In this document: positions 15,579 through 23,654 of the stretch, piece by piece | Layout of the letters: the number at the start of each line of letters is the position of its first letter | Numbering within the stretch: the first letter of the stretch is position 1 | Notes under the pieces: model-generated | Told to the model about the DNA's origin: nothing | Databases searched by the model: none | What the model saw: the letters and a program-made list of their open reading frames with translations, nothing else | Assembly: GCA_964544115.1 (NCBI GenBank) | Contig: CAZJBP010000020.1 | Location: 1 to 27,544, forward strand | Source: CAZJBP01 sp964544115 | GTDB lineage: Bacteria > Verrucomicrobiota > Kiritimatiellia > UBA8416 > JADHWI01 | Length of the DNA: 27,544 nucleotides | Direction: 5' to 3' | Position numbers and translations under genes: made by a program

Positions 15579-17063
15579 ATGTCGATTCAGGTCGCAATCA
15601 TAGGTGCCGGCAGTCTTGGGTTCACGCGCACGCTGGTGCGAGACATCCTGGGCGTGCCGGAGTTTGCCGACACGCGCTTCCGGTTCACCGACATCGATCC
15701 GGTGAACCTCGACCGCGCCGTTCAGTTGTGCCGCAAGGACGTTGCCGACAGCCGGCTGCCGGCGAAGTTCACCGGCACGCCGAATCGCCGCAAGGCGATC
15801 GAGGGCGCGGACTACGTGATCAACTGCACCCGCATCGGCGGCCTGAAGGCGTTCGCAACGGACATTGAGATTCCCCTGAAGTACGGGGTGGACCAGTGCG
15901 TGGGCGACACGCTGTGCGTGGGCGGCATCATGTACGGCCAGCGCGGGATCGCGGCCATGCTGGACTTCTGCCGCGACGTGCGCGAGGTGGCCTCGGCGGA
16001 CGCGCTGCTACTCAATTACGGCAACCCGAACGTGATGCTGACCTGGGCGGCCAATGCCTTCGGCGGCGTGAACACGGTGGGTCTCTGCCACGGCGTGCAC
16101 GCCGGCCACTGGCAGATCGCAAAGGTCATCGAGCTGCTCGTCAACAAGGGGCGCAAGCCCGGAAGCCGCGGCTTCACGCCCGTGGAGCAGAAGGACGTGG
16201 ACATCATCTGCGCGGGCATCAACCACCAGACGTGGTACATCCAGGCGCGCTACCGCGGAGAGGACTGGACCGGGCGCCTGCTGGAGGGGTTCGAGAAGCA
16301 TCCGACCTTCAGCAAGAACGAGCCTTGCCGCATCGACGTGCTGCGCCGCACCGGGTACTACAGCACCGAGTCCAACGGCCACCTGTCCGAATACCTCCCC
16401 TGGTACCGGAAGAATCCGGCCCGCACCGCCCGGTGGATCGACCCCAATTCCTGGATCGGCGGCGAGACCGGCGGCTACCTGCGGATCTGCATCGAGGGCC
16501 GGAACGACTTTGACCGCAACTTCGGCAAGTGGCTGAAGGCGCCGCCGAATCCCATCACCCCCGCGGCGCGCAGCCATGAGCACGGCAGCCACATCATCGA
16601 GGCACTGGAGACCGGGCGGACCTACCGCGGGCACTTCATCGTGCCTAACCGCGGCTGCATCAGCAACCTGCCCGACGACTGCATGGTCGAGGTGCCGGGC
16701 TATTGCGACCGAAACGGGATGAGCATCCCGCGGGTTGGCGATCTGCCGCTGGCGTGCGCAGCCATCCTGTCCTCCAGCGTCAACGTGCAGCGCATGGCCG
16801 TGCATGCGGCCGTGACCGGCGACGTGACGCTGTTGAAGCAGGCCGTGATGAACGACCCGCTGACGGGCGCGGTCTGCGAGCCCGAGGACGTGTGGCAGAT
16901 GGTTGACGAGATGCTCGTGGCGCAGGCCGCGTGGCTGCCGCAGTACCGACTGGATATTCCCGCCGCCAAGCGCCGACTGGCGGCCGCCCACAGGAGCGGC
17001 GACTACCGCGGCACGAAAAAGTTCAAAGGCGTGCTGCGCCGCAAGGTGGCCCCCGCGCGGTGA
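15579..17063 (+). CDS. Family GH4 glycosidase, CHG-motif type (possible alpha-glucuronidase/galacturonidase or alpha-galactosidase)
   Basis: NAD- and metal-dependent glycosidase that uses an oxidation-elimination mechanism. The 494-residue protein opens with the dinucleotide-binding motif IIGAGSLGF (7-15). It has NYGNPNVMLTW (Asn149 in the substrate site), the metal motif GLCHGV (Cys170, His171) and the second metal histidine in GINHQTW (His216). YYSTESNGHLSEYLPWY is also typical. CHG in place of the CHS seen in MelA-type galactosidases points, from family knowledge, toward the uronic-acid-acting subgroup; this is inference. ATG 15579 is set by GGGGAGG at 15566-15572. No signal peptide, so cytoplasmic. 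Its position near a xylo-oligosaccharide operon fits removal of glucuronic acid side chains. Confidence 0.88.
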   Translation: MSIQVAIIGAGSLGFTRTLVRDILGVPEFADTRFRFTDIDPVNLDRAVQLCRKDVADSRLPAKFTGTPNRRKAIEGADYVINCTRIGGLKAFATDIEIPLKYGVDQCVGDTLCVGGIMYGQRGIAAMLDFCRDVREVASADALLLNYGNPNVMLTWAANAFGGVNTVGLCHGVHAGHWQIAKVIELLVNKGRKPGSRGFTPVEQKDVDIICAGINHQTWYIQARYRGEDWTGRLLEGFEKHPTFSKNEPCRIDVLRRTGYYSTESNGHLSEYLPWYRKNPARTARWIDPNSWIGGETGGYLRICIEGRNDFDRNFGKWLKAPPNPITPAARSHEHGSHIIEALETGRTYRGHFIVPNRGCISNLPDDCMVEVPGYCDRNGMSIPRVGDLPLACAAILSSSVNVQRMAVHAAVTGDVTLLKQAVMNDPLTGAVCEPEDVWQMVDEMLVAQAAWLPQYRLDIPAAKRRLAAAHRSGDYRGTKKFKGVLRRKVAPAR

Positions 17064-17075
17064 ACGCGAGTCGAG

Positions 17076-17765
17076 ATGAAGCTACGCTGTTCCTACTGCC
17101 GTGAGGAGTTCGGCCCCGAGCCGCAGGCCCGGTGTCCACACTGCGGCCGCGTGATGCGCCTGCCCGACCGCCTGCTGCCGGCGGAGGTGCGCGAGCGGCG
17201 CAAGGCGCGGACGAAGGCGCGGCAGCGGGAGGAACAGCGCGAGGGCTCGGAGACGGTCCTACAGGCGCTGAGCGCACGTCGGCCGGCCCTCCTGATGGGG
17301 CTGTTGGCGCTGCTGATGGTGGCGGGCGGCCTGCTCGCCGGCCGCGCGACGGTCTCGTCGCGGGCTGCGTCTGCGCCTCCCTCGCAGGCGGGGAAGGCGG
17401 AAGCGGCGCTGCACGCGATGCGGGCCGCGCTGGAGCGGTTTCGCATCGACTGCGGTCGCTACCCCAGCACCGCGGAGGGGTTGCGGGCCCTGGTGCGGGA
17501 CAGCGATTTCATCGGCTGGCGCGGCAACTACATCAACCGCCTCGGCCCGGACCCGTGGTCCCGGAAATATGTCTATCGCCTCGAGGGGCAGGCGATGACG
17601 CTGCTGTCGCTGGGTCCGGACGGCCGGGAGGGCACGGCGGATGATGTGGTTCCCGGCCCGCCCGATCCCGACGAAGTGGCCGGGCCGGCAGGCCAGTGGA
17701 GTGTATCGCCCCCGTCGCCCCCGGCAGCGACAGGAACGGTCACGGACGTGTCCCGCACCCTTTGA
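17076..17765 (+). CDS. Zinc-ribbon membrane protein with GspG-like pseudopilin C-terminal domain
   Basis: A 229-residue protein of unusual build. CxxC pairs at Cys5/Cys8 and Cys20/Cys23 make an N-terminal zinc ribbon. A very basic, charged linker (about 38-58) leads to one transmembrane helix at about 70-88. The C-terminal part matches the globular domain of type II secretion major pseudopilin GspG: DCGRYPSTAEGLRAL (125-139), the DPWSRKYVY block (159-167) and the calcium-loop-like SLGPDGREGTADDV (178-191). It lacks the GFTLxE prepilin peptidase site of true pseudopilins. It starts 12 bases after GH4, so it is probably co-transcribed. A role as a membrane-anchored relative of pseudopilins is inference. 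Confidence 0.75.
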   Translation: MKLRCSYCREEFGPEPQARCPHCGRVMRLPDRLLPAEVRERRKARTKARQREEQREGSETVLQALSARRPALLMGLLALLMVAGGLLAGRATVSSRAASAPPSQAGKAEAALHAMRAALERFRIDCGRYPSTAEGLRALVRDSDFIGWRGNYINRLGPDPWSRKYVYRLEGQAMTLLSLGPDGREGTADDVVPGPPDPDEVAGPAGQWSVSPPSPPAATGTVTDVSRTL

Positions 17766-17933
17766 GCGGCTGCCCTTACGGCTGTGCCTTACGAGGATCG
17801 GTATCCGCCGTTCAGTATCCGAATCCCGCCGCGGGGGTCACGAGCAAGGCACGCACTCAGATACGAACTCGAAGATGCGCCATGGCGAACGGCACCCGGC
17901 AGAAAACCGCTGCGTCCGGTGCCGCCATCGGCT

Positions 17934-18500
17934 ATGTTCCTGCCGGTGAGCACAGAACGTCCGTCCTTGCTGTTGCACATCTGCTGCGCGCCGTGCGCCA
18001 CGCACGCGGTGCGGCTGCTGTCGGAGGCCCACGCGGTCACCGGGTTCTTCTCCAACTCGAACATCGCCCCCCGCGAGGAGTATGACCTCCGCCTGGACAC
18101 CGCGCGGCAGCTAGCCCGGCTGTGCGAGATCGCCCTGATCGAGGATGCGTACGACCACGCGGCGTGGCTCGAGGCGGTCAAGGGACTGGAGAAGGAGCCG
18201 GAACGCGGACGACGCTGCGAGGCGTGCTTCCGCTACAATCTCGCTCGGGCCGCCGCCTACGCCGCCGCGCACGGCTTTGACCGGTTCACGACCACGCTCA
18301 CGATCAGCCCCCACAAGGACACGCGCACGATCTTCGCGATCGGCCGCTCGCTCGGGCCTTTTCTGGAGGTGGACCTGAAGAAGCAGGACGGCTTCCTCAA
18401 GAGTCGGGCCCTGAGCCGTGACTATGGCCTCTACCGGCAGGATTACTGCGGCTGTGAGTTCAGCCGGCGCCCGCCGCGGGCCTCTCCGCCACCCGCATGA
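17934..18500 (+). CDS. queH: Epoxyqueuosine reductase QueH
   Basis: Catalyses the final step of queuosine tRNA modification, reducing epoxyqueuosine to queuosine, using a Fe-S cluster; an alternative to the cobalamin-dependent QueG. The 188-residue protein shows HICCAPC (15-21), FFSNSNIAP, RCEACFRYNL (94-103), TTTLTISPHKD (119-129) and DYCGC (170-174). The conserved cysteines are Cys17, 18, 21, 95, 98, 172 and 174. ATG 17934 is chosen; GTG 17946 is an in-frame alternative closer to the first motif, and the open frame reaching back to 17784 shows no family similarity. Its stop overlaps the next gene's ATG (ATGA), so the two are translationally coupled. Confidence 0.92.
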   Translation: MFLPVSTERPSLLLHICCAPCATHAVRLLSEAHAVTGFFSNSNIAPREEYDLRLDTARQLARLCEIALIEDAYDHAAWLEAVKGLEKEPERGRRCEACFRYNLARAAAYAAAHGFDRFTTTLTISPHKDTRTIFAIGRSLGPFLEVDLKKQDGFLKSRALSRDYGLYRQDYCGCEFSRRPPRASPPPA

Positions 18501-19456
18501 CTGACGACACACACACGGCGCCCGCCGCCGCAGAGTCGATTCCATCGCCCGCGGCGGAGCCCTTTCTCACGATTCGCCGCTTCATGATCGAGACTTACGG
18601 GCAGCCCCTCTACCGCGTGCCGGTGGACTTCGGGTTCGGCTGCCCGCACCGCGCCTCCTCCGGATCGGGCGGCTGTGCCTTCTGCGCGGAGGATGGCGGC
18701 CGGAGCGTGATCATTACCCGCGCGCTATCGCTGGCCGACCAGGTGCGGATGGGCTCGGAATTCGTGCGCGAGCGCTACGGGGCCGGCGGGTTCCTCGCCT
18801 ACGTGCAGGCGCACACCGGAACCTTTGCGGAGCCCTCCGAACTGCGCGCGCGGCTGGACGAGCTGGTCGGGTTGGTGCCGTTCGCGGCGTTGAGCATCGG
18901 GACCCGCCCCGACTGCCTGTCCGATGCCTGCCTGGATGTGCTGGCCGACCTGAGGCGGCGGCTGGATGTGTGGATCGAGCTGGGCGTTCAGACCGTGCAC
19001 GATGCGACGCTGGCGCGGATCAACCGTGGGCACGACTGGGCGAGCTCGCGCGATGCCATTCTGCGGGCGGCCAGGCGCGGGCTGCGCGTGGCGGCGCACC
19101 TCATCGTGGGACTGCCGGGGGAGGGGCCTGAGCACTTCGCCGCCACGGCCGTGGCTCTCGCCGCATTGCCGGTCTTCGCGGTCAAGATCCACAACCTGCA
19201 CGTGATCGCGGGCACGCGCCTGGCAGAGGAGTATGCCCGGCAGCCTTTCCCCGTGCTGGACGAAGGCGACTATGCCGATGCCCTGATCGACGTCCTGCGG
19301 CGGCTGCCCGCGCGCGTGGCCATCCTGCGCATCAACACCGATACGCCCCCCGACCGCCTCGTTGCGCCGCGCGGGTTCATGGGCAAGGGCGTGTTCGGGG
19401 AGTACGTCGTCCGGGAAATGCGCCGCCGCGGCGTCCGCCAAGGCGACCTGTGTTGA
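18497..19456 (+). CDS. Radical SAM protein of the YtqA/YhcC family (TIGR01212)
   Basis: A 319-residue radical SAM protein. The Fe-S ligands are Cys49, Cys60 and Cys63 in GCPHR...GGCAFC, the wide-spaced pattern of this family. ETYGQPLYRVPVDFGFGCP, FLAYVQAHTGTFA, IGTRPDCLSD, WIELGVQTVHD, INRGHDW and HLIVGLPGE are all family landmarks. The product is usually annotated as a radical SAM protein of unknown substrate, with some evidence in the wider family of RNA-related roles. ATG 18497 overlaps the queH stop by four bases. Coupling to queH hints at a tRNA-modification context but does not prove it. It precedes the xylan operon by 64 bases. Confidence 0.9.
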   Translation: MTDDTHTAPAAAESIPSPAAEPFLTIRRFMIETYGQPLYRVPVDFGFGCPHRASSGSGGCAFCAEDGGRSVIITRALSLADQVRMGSEFVRERYGAGGFLAYVQAHTGTFAEPSELRARLDELVGLVPFAALSIGTRPDCLSDACLDVLADLRRRLDVWIELGVQTVHDATLARINRGHDWASSRDAILRAARRGLRVAAHLIVGLPGEGPEHFAATAVALAALPVFAVKIHNLHVIAGTRLAEEYARQPFPVLDEGDYADALIDVLRRLPARVAILRINTDTPPDRLVAPRGFMGKGVFGEYVVREMRRRGVRQGDLC

Positions 19457-19481
19457 AATTGGGGGCCGGGGAGGGTAGTCT
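19453..19481 (+). promoter_or_regulatory. Candidate promoter of the xylo-oligosaccharide operon
   Basis: TTGAAA (19453-19458, five of six consensus matches) and TAGTCT (19476-19481, three of six) are 17 bases apart, 39 bases before the GH120 start. The -35 overlaps the stop codon of the upstream radical SAM gene. Support is weak; read-through from upstream is equally possible. Confidence 0.28.
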
Positions 19482-19520
19482 CCACGGCTCAGTCGGCGTC
19501 AGGCGCAGGAGGGTAGGACC

Positions 19521-21305
19521 ATGGAGTACCACGTATCGACGGGTGGGGACGATGCGCAGCGGGGTTCCGCCTCGGCGCCGTTCAGGACGATTTCGCGCGC
19601 AGCTCAGGTCGCTCAGCCGGGCGACGTAATCACCGTCCACGGCGGCACGTATCGCGAAAGCGTTGCGCCGCCGCGCGGAGGCGACTCCGACGCGAAGCGC
19701 ATCGTCTACCAGGCCGCTCCCGGCGAACAGGTCGAAATCAAGGGCTCGGAGCGCGTGCAGACCTGGGTGAAGCTCCAGGACGACACCTGGAAAGTGACTC
19801 TGCCCAACGCGTTCTTTGGCCGCTTCAACCCCTATAGCGACCGCATTCACGGCGACTGGTTCTGGGGCAAGGACCGGCCCCATCACACCGGCGCCGTCTA
19901 TCTGAACGGCGCGTGGCTGATCGAAGCGGCAACGCTGGAAGAGGTGATGAAGCCCGCGGGCGACACCGGGCTCTGGTTCGGGCAGGTGGACGAGGCCGGC
20001 ACCACGATCCATGCCCAGTTCAAGGGCGTGAACCCCAACGAGCAGCTCGTGGAGATCAACGCGCGCCGGACCGTGTTCTATCCCGCCAAGCCCGGCATCA
20101 ACTACATTACCGTCCGGGGCTTCGCCCTGCGGCACGCCGCCACGCAGTGGGCTCCGCCGACGGCGGAGCAGGTCGGCCTGATCGGGACGAACTGGAGCAA
20201 AGGCTGGGTCATCGAGAACAACGTCGTCTCGCACTCCACGTGCACCGGCATCACCCTCGGGAAATACGGCGACGAGTGGGACAACAAGTCCGCGGATTCC
20301 GCCGAGGGCTATGTTCAGACCGTTGAGCGCGCGCTGCGGAACGGCTGGAACAAGGACACCATCGGCCATCACATCGTCCGCAACAACACCATTTCCCACT
20401 GCGAGCAGGCGGGCATCGTCGGGAGCCTCGGCGCCGTGTTCAGCCGGGTCATCGGCAACACGATCCACGACATCCATGTGCGCCAGCTCTTCGGCGGGTG
20501 CGAGCAGGCCGGCGTCAAGTTCCACGCGGCGATCGACGTCGAGATTTCCGGCAATCACGTCTACCGGACGTGCCGCGGCCTCTGGCTGGACTGGATGGCG
20601 CAGGGCACGCGCGTCTCGGGGAATCTGCTGCACGACAACGGGGAAGACGATCTGTTTGTCGAGGTCAACCACGGCCCGTTCCTGGTGGATAACAACATCT
20701 TCCTGTCCCGCGTGACGTTGAACTCCCGGTCGCAGGGCGGCGCCTACGTTCACAACCTGATCGCGGGGGAAATCAACCCGAACGGGTATGACGATCGCCA
20801 GACGCCGTTCCACAAGCCGCATTCAACAGAAATGGTGGGGCTGCACGACAACCCGTGCGGCGACGACCGCTACTATAACAACGTGTTGGTCGGGGCCGCG
20901 GACCTGAGCAAGTACGATGCGCCGAAGTGGCCCGTATGGATGAGCGGCAACGTCTTCCTCAAGGGCGCGAAGCCCTCGATCCATGAGGCGGATCCGCTCG
21001 TCCTGCCGGAGTGCGACCCGGCGCTGAAGCTTGTCGAGGCGGCGGACGGGGCTCGCTTGGACCTCGTCGTTGACAAGGCCTGGGCCGCTCAGCGGCCGCG
21101 AAGGCTGGTGACGACGGAGATGCTCGGGCAGGCACTGATCCCGAGCCAGTCTTATGAACGGCCGGATGGCTCGCCGATCCGGGTGGATCGGGATTACTTG
21201 GGCAAGCTGCGGAACGAGGCGAACCCGTCGCCCGGGCCGTTTGAGAAGGTCGGAGCGGGCCCGCACAGTCTGAAGGTGTCTGAACGCAAGGAGTGGAGAT
21301 CATGA
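19521..21305 (+). CDS. GH120 beta-xylosidase, right-handed beta-helix
   Basis: Retaining exo-xylosidase that releases xylose from short xylo-oligosaccharides. The 594-residue sequence follows the known GH120 enzyme XylC closely from the first residues (MEYHVSTGG), through FFGRFNPY, NPNEQLVEIN and NWSKGWVIENN, to GLWLDWMAQGTRVSGNLL and FVEVNHGP. By comparison with XylC from memory, Asp357 in WLDW is the nucleophile and Glu381 in FVEVNHGP the acid/base, with one extra residue between them. Parallel beta-helix repeats of the 'IRNNTI' kind are visible. No signal peptide, so cytoplasmic. ATG 19521 has an AGGAGGGT ribosome site at 19508-19515. The stop overlaps the next gene (ATGA). It opens the operon. 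Confidence 0.92.
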   Translation: MEYHVSTGGDDAQRGSASAPFRTISRAAQVAQPGDVITVHGGTYRESVAPPRGGDSDAKRIVYQAAPGEQVEIKGSERVQTWVKLQDDTWKVTLPNAFFGRFNPYSDRIHGDWFWGKDRPHHTGAVYLNGAWLIEAATLEEVMKPAGDTGLWFGQVDEAGTTIHAQFKGVNPNEQLVEINARRTVFYPAKPGINYITVRGFALRHAATQWAPPTAEQVGLIGTNWSKGWVIENNVVSHSTCTGITLGKYGDEWDNKSADSAEGYVQTVERALRNGWNKDTIGHHIVRNNTISHCEQAGIVGSLGAVFSRVIGNTIHDIHVRQLFGGCEQAGVKFHAAIDVEISGNHVYRTCRGLWLDWMAQGTRVSGNLLHDNGEDDLFVEVNHGPFLVDNNIFLSRVTLNSRSQGGAYVHNLIAGEINPNGYDDRQTPFHKPHSTEMVGLHDNPCGDDRYYNNVLVGAADLSKYDAPKWPVWMSGNVFLKGAKPSIHEADPLVLPECDPALKLVEAADGARLDLVVDKAWAAQRPRRLVTTEMLGQALIPSQSYERPDGSPIRVDRDYLGKLRNEANPSPGPFEKVGAGPHSLKVSERKEWRS

Positions 21306-22594
21306 AGTACGAGTGGATGTCATCCTCACCGACGGCGCAGTGGAAGAAAGGCGGCAAGGCAGTCGCGAGCGATGCGGCGCCTTCGCTGACGTGCCTGCCG
21401 GACTTCCAGCAAACGTGGAAGGGCTTTGGGGGCTGCTTCAATGAACTCGGATGGAAGGCGCTGAGCCGCCTGTCGGCCGGGGATCGCGACGCCATCCTCC
21501 GCGATCTGTTCTCATCCGAGGGCGGCTGCGGCTTCAACTACTGCCGGCTCCCCATCGGGGCCAACGACTACGCGGAGAGCTGGTACAGCCACGACGAGCA
21601 GCCCGGTGATTTCAAGATGGACCGCTTCTCCATCGAGCGGGATCACCGCTATCTGCTGCCCTACCTGCGGGCCGCCCGGAAGTACCAGCCGGAGATGTTC
21701 CTGTTTGCCTCGCCGTGGAGCCCCCCGACCTGGCTCAAATACCCGGAGGCTTACAACTTCGGCACGCTCATCTGGAAGCCGGAATACCTCAAGGCTTATG
21801 CCCGGTATTTCGTGCGGTTCGTCCAGGACTACGCGAAGGCGGGGATCCGCATTGACGCCATTCATGTCCAGAACGAGCCGAACTCGGACCAGAAGTTCCC
21901 CTCGTGCCTGTGGACCGGAGAGAAGATGCGGGACTTCATCCGCGACTACCTGGGGCCGGTGTTCCGGAAGGAGCGGCTCGACTGCCAGATCTGGGCGGGC
22001 ACGATCGAGCGCGCGGACGTGAATGCCTGGGCGCAGCTGATTCTGAGCGACGAGAAGACCCGGCCTTACGTCTCTGGCGTCGGCTACCAGTGGGCCGGGA
22101 AGGGCGCCATCCAGCGCCATCGCATGGCCTGGCCGGACGTGCCGATCGTGCAGACCGAGAACGAATGCGGCGACGGCTCGAACACGTGGGACTATGCCCA
22201 CTATATCTTCGACCTGATTCATCACTATGTCAGCAACGGCGCCGAGGCCTACGTGTACTGGAACATGGTCCTGGCCGCCGGCGGCGAGAGCACGTGGGGC
22301 TGGCGGCAGAACGCGATGATCTCCATTGATAAGGAGAAGCCGACGTTCACGTTCAACCCCGAGTACTACGTGATGAAGCACTTTGCGGCGTTCATCGAGC
22401 CCGGGGCGCGGGTGATGAAGCTGGAAGGCACGGGGTCGGGCAACGCGCTGGCCTTCAGAAAGCCGGATGGCCGCACGGTCTACGTGGTTCACAACCCGTT
22501 CAACGCCGTGGCTCCCGTGCGCCTGCGCGGTCCGGCAGGGACGGTGGAGTTCATGCTCGGACCCCAGTCCATCAACAGCATCGTCGAGGCCTGA
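21302..22594 (+). CDS. GH30 glycoside hydrolase (probable beta-xylosidase-type)
   Basis: A 430-residue TIM barrel with C-terminal beta extension. QTWKGFGGCFNELG is the typical GH30 start, followed by YCRLPIGANDY, ASPWSPPTWLKYP and the acid/base in VQNEPNSDQ (Glu192). The nucleophile is expected in VQTENECGDG, most likely Glu286, with Glu288 as the less likely reading. VYWNMVL and the terminal GPQSINSIVEA complete the family pattern. No secretion signal, unlike many GH30 xylanases, which fits an intracellular oligosaccharide-acting enzyme. ATG 21302 overlaps the GH120 stop; AAGGAG lies 8 bases upstream. A GTG at 21293 is the alternative. Substrate as beta-xyloside is inferred from neighbours; glucosidase or fucosidase activity is possible. 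Confidence 0.88.
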   Translation: MKYEWMSSSPTAQWKKGGKAVASDAAPSLTCLPDFQQTWKGFGGCFNELGWKALSRLSAGDRDAILRDLFSSEGGCGFNYCRLPIGANDYAESWYSHDEQPGDFKMDRFSIERDHRYLLPYLRAARKYQPEMFLFASPWSPPTWLKYPEAYNFGTLIWKPEYLKAYARYFVRFVQDYAKAGIRIDAIHVQNEPNSDQKFPSCLWTGEKMRDFIRDYLGPVFRKERLDCQIWAGTIERADVNAWAQLILSDEKTRPYVSGVGYQWAGKGAIQRHRMAWPDVPIVQTENECGDGSNTWDYAHYIFDLIHHYVSNGAEAYVYWNMVLAAGGESTWGWRQNAMISIDKEKPTFTFNPEYYVMKHFAAFIEPGARVMKLEGTGSGNALAFRKPDGRTVYVVHNPFNAVAPVRLRGPAGTVEFMLGPQSINSIVEA

Positions 22595-22600
22595 GCGTCC

Positions 22601-23623
22601 ATGACTCCAAGACCGCGGAAGCCCTGCTTCGACGACCTGCTGCGAGTGCTGAGGCGTGAGCCGACGGATCGCCCCGTGCTCTTCGAGTTCATCCTCAACG
22701 GTCGCCTGTACGAGCGGCTGCTCAAAGGGCAATGGCATACTGAGGGGAACCCGCTTGCGCACGTGCGGAACGGCATGGAAGCCTTTGCCGCCGCCGGTTA
22801 CGACTATGCCCTGTTCGCCGGCGGCTGGATCTTTGGGTTTGCCCGCAAGGACCGCCAGAGCGCGCAAACCGTTTCGATCAACGATGGGGTGGTCATCACC
22901 GATCGAGCCAGCTTCGATGCATTCGTCTGGCCGGACATGGCCAAGGCGGACTTCTCCGTCCTGAAGAACGTGGAGGCCTACCTGCCTGACGGCATGAAGC
23001 TGATGGTCTGCACGCCCGACGGGGTGCTGGAGAACGTGATTGCGCTGCTGGGGTACGAGAACCTGTGCGCGCTGCTGGTGGACGATCCGGAGCTGGTCGG
23101 CGATGTGTTCGACCGGGTCGGCGAGACGCTGCTGACGTACTACCGCAAGGCGCTGGCGCATCGGAGCGTGGGGCTGGTCATGGTCAACGACGACTGGGGG
23201 TTCCGAACCCAGCCTCTGCTGTCGCCGGTCTACATGCGCAAATACGTCTTCCCCTGGCATCGCCGCATTGTGGAAGCGGCGCATGCGGCCGGGCGGCCGG
23301 CGGTGCTGCACTCGTGCGGTCAGCTGGAAGTGCTGATGGACGAGATCATCGACGACCTGAAGTTCGACGGCAAACACTCCTACGAGGACGTGATCTGCCC
23401 GGTGGAGCAGGCGTACGCGCGGTGGGGGAAGCGCATCGCGATCCTGGGCGGGATGGATGTGGACTTCATGGTGCGGTCGGACCCGCAGACGATCCACCGG
23501 CGGGCAAAGCGCATGCTGGAATCGGCGCCGACCGGGTACGCACTCGGCACGGGCAACAGCGTGCCTGAATATGTGCCGGACGAGAACTATTTTGCCATGA
23601 CGCGCGCCGCTCTGGAGGCGTAG
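22601..23623 (+). CDS. Uroporphyrinogen decarboxylase/MtaA-family protein of unknown substrate
   Basis: A 340-residue protein of the UroD-like TIM-barrel superfamily, which includes heme enzyme HemE and the methyltransferases MtaA, MtbA and CmuA acting on corrinoid proteins and coenzyme M. RREPTDRPVLFEF, VNDDWGFRTQPLLSPVYMRKYVFP and VLHSCGQ are typical of the PVC-type branch. HSC supplies His237 and Cys239, which match two zinc ligands of methyltransferases. The third ligand cysteine near the C-terminus appears replaced: GTGNSVPEYVP has Asn319. It starts 6 bases after the GH30 gene and sits within a glycosidase operon. True heme synthesis is unlikely. A methyl-transfer or sugar-ligand role is inference only. 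Confidence 0.82.
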   Translation: MTPRPRKPCFDDLLRVLRREPTDRPVLFEFILNGRLYERLLKGQWHTEGNPLAHVRNGMEAFAAAGYDYALFAGGWIFGFARKDRQSAQTVSINDGVVITDRASFDAFVWPDMAKADFSVLKNVEAYLPDGMKLMVCTPDGVLENVIALLGYENLCALLVDDPELVGDVFDRVGETLLTYYRKALAHRSVGLVMVNDDWGFRTQPLLSPVYMRKYVFPWHRRIVEAAHAAGRPAVLHSCGQLEVLMDEIIDDLKFDGKHSYEDVICPVEQAYARWGKRIAILGGMDVDFMVRSDPQTIHRRAKRMLESAPTGYALGTGNSVPEYVPDENYFAMTRAALEA

Positions 23624-23654
23624 GCGTCGGGCGCGACCGGGGTGCGGAGGGGCT

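Noticed and set aside
19521..21305. Pectate lyase annotation for the beta-helix protein
   Set aside because: The fold is similar, but the whole-length match to GH120 XylC and the placement of Asp357 and Glu381 fit a xylosidase.
22601..23623. Authentic uroporphyrinogen decarboxylase HemE
   Set aside because: The HSCGQ motif and PVC-type sequence fit the MtaA-like branch better, the operon is for sugars, and no other heme genes are near.
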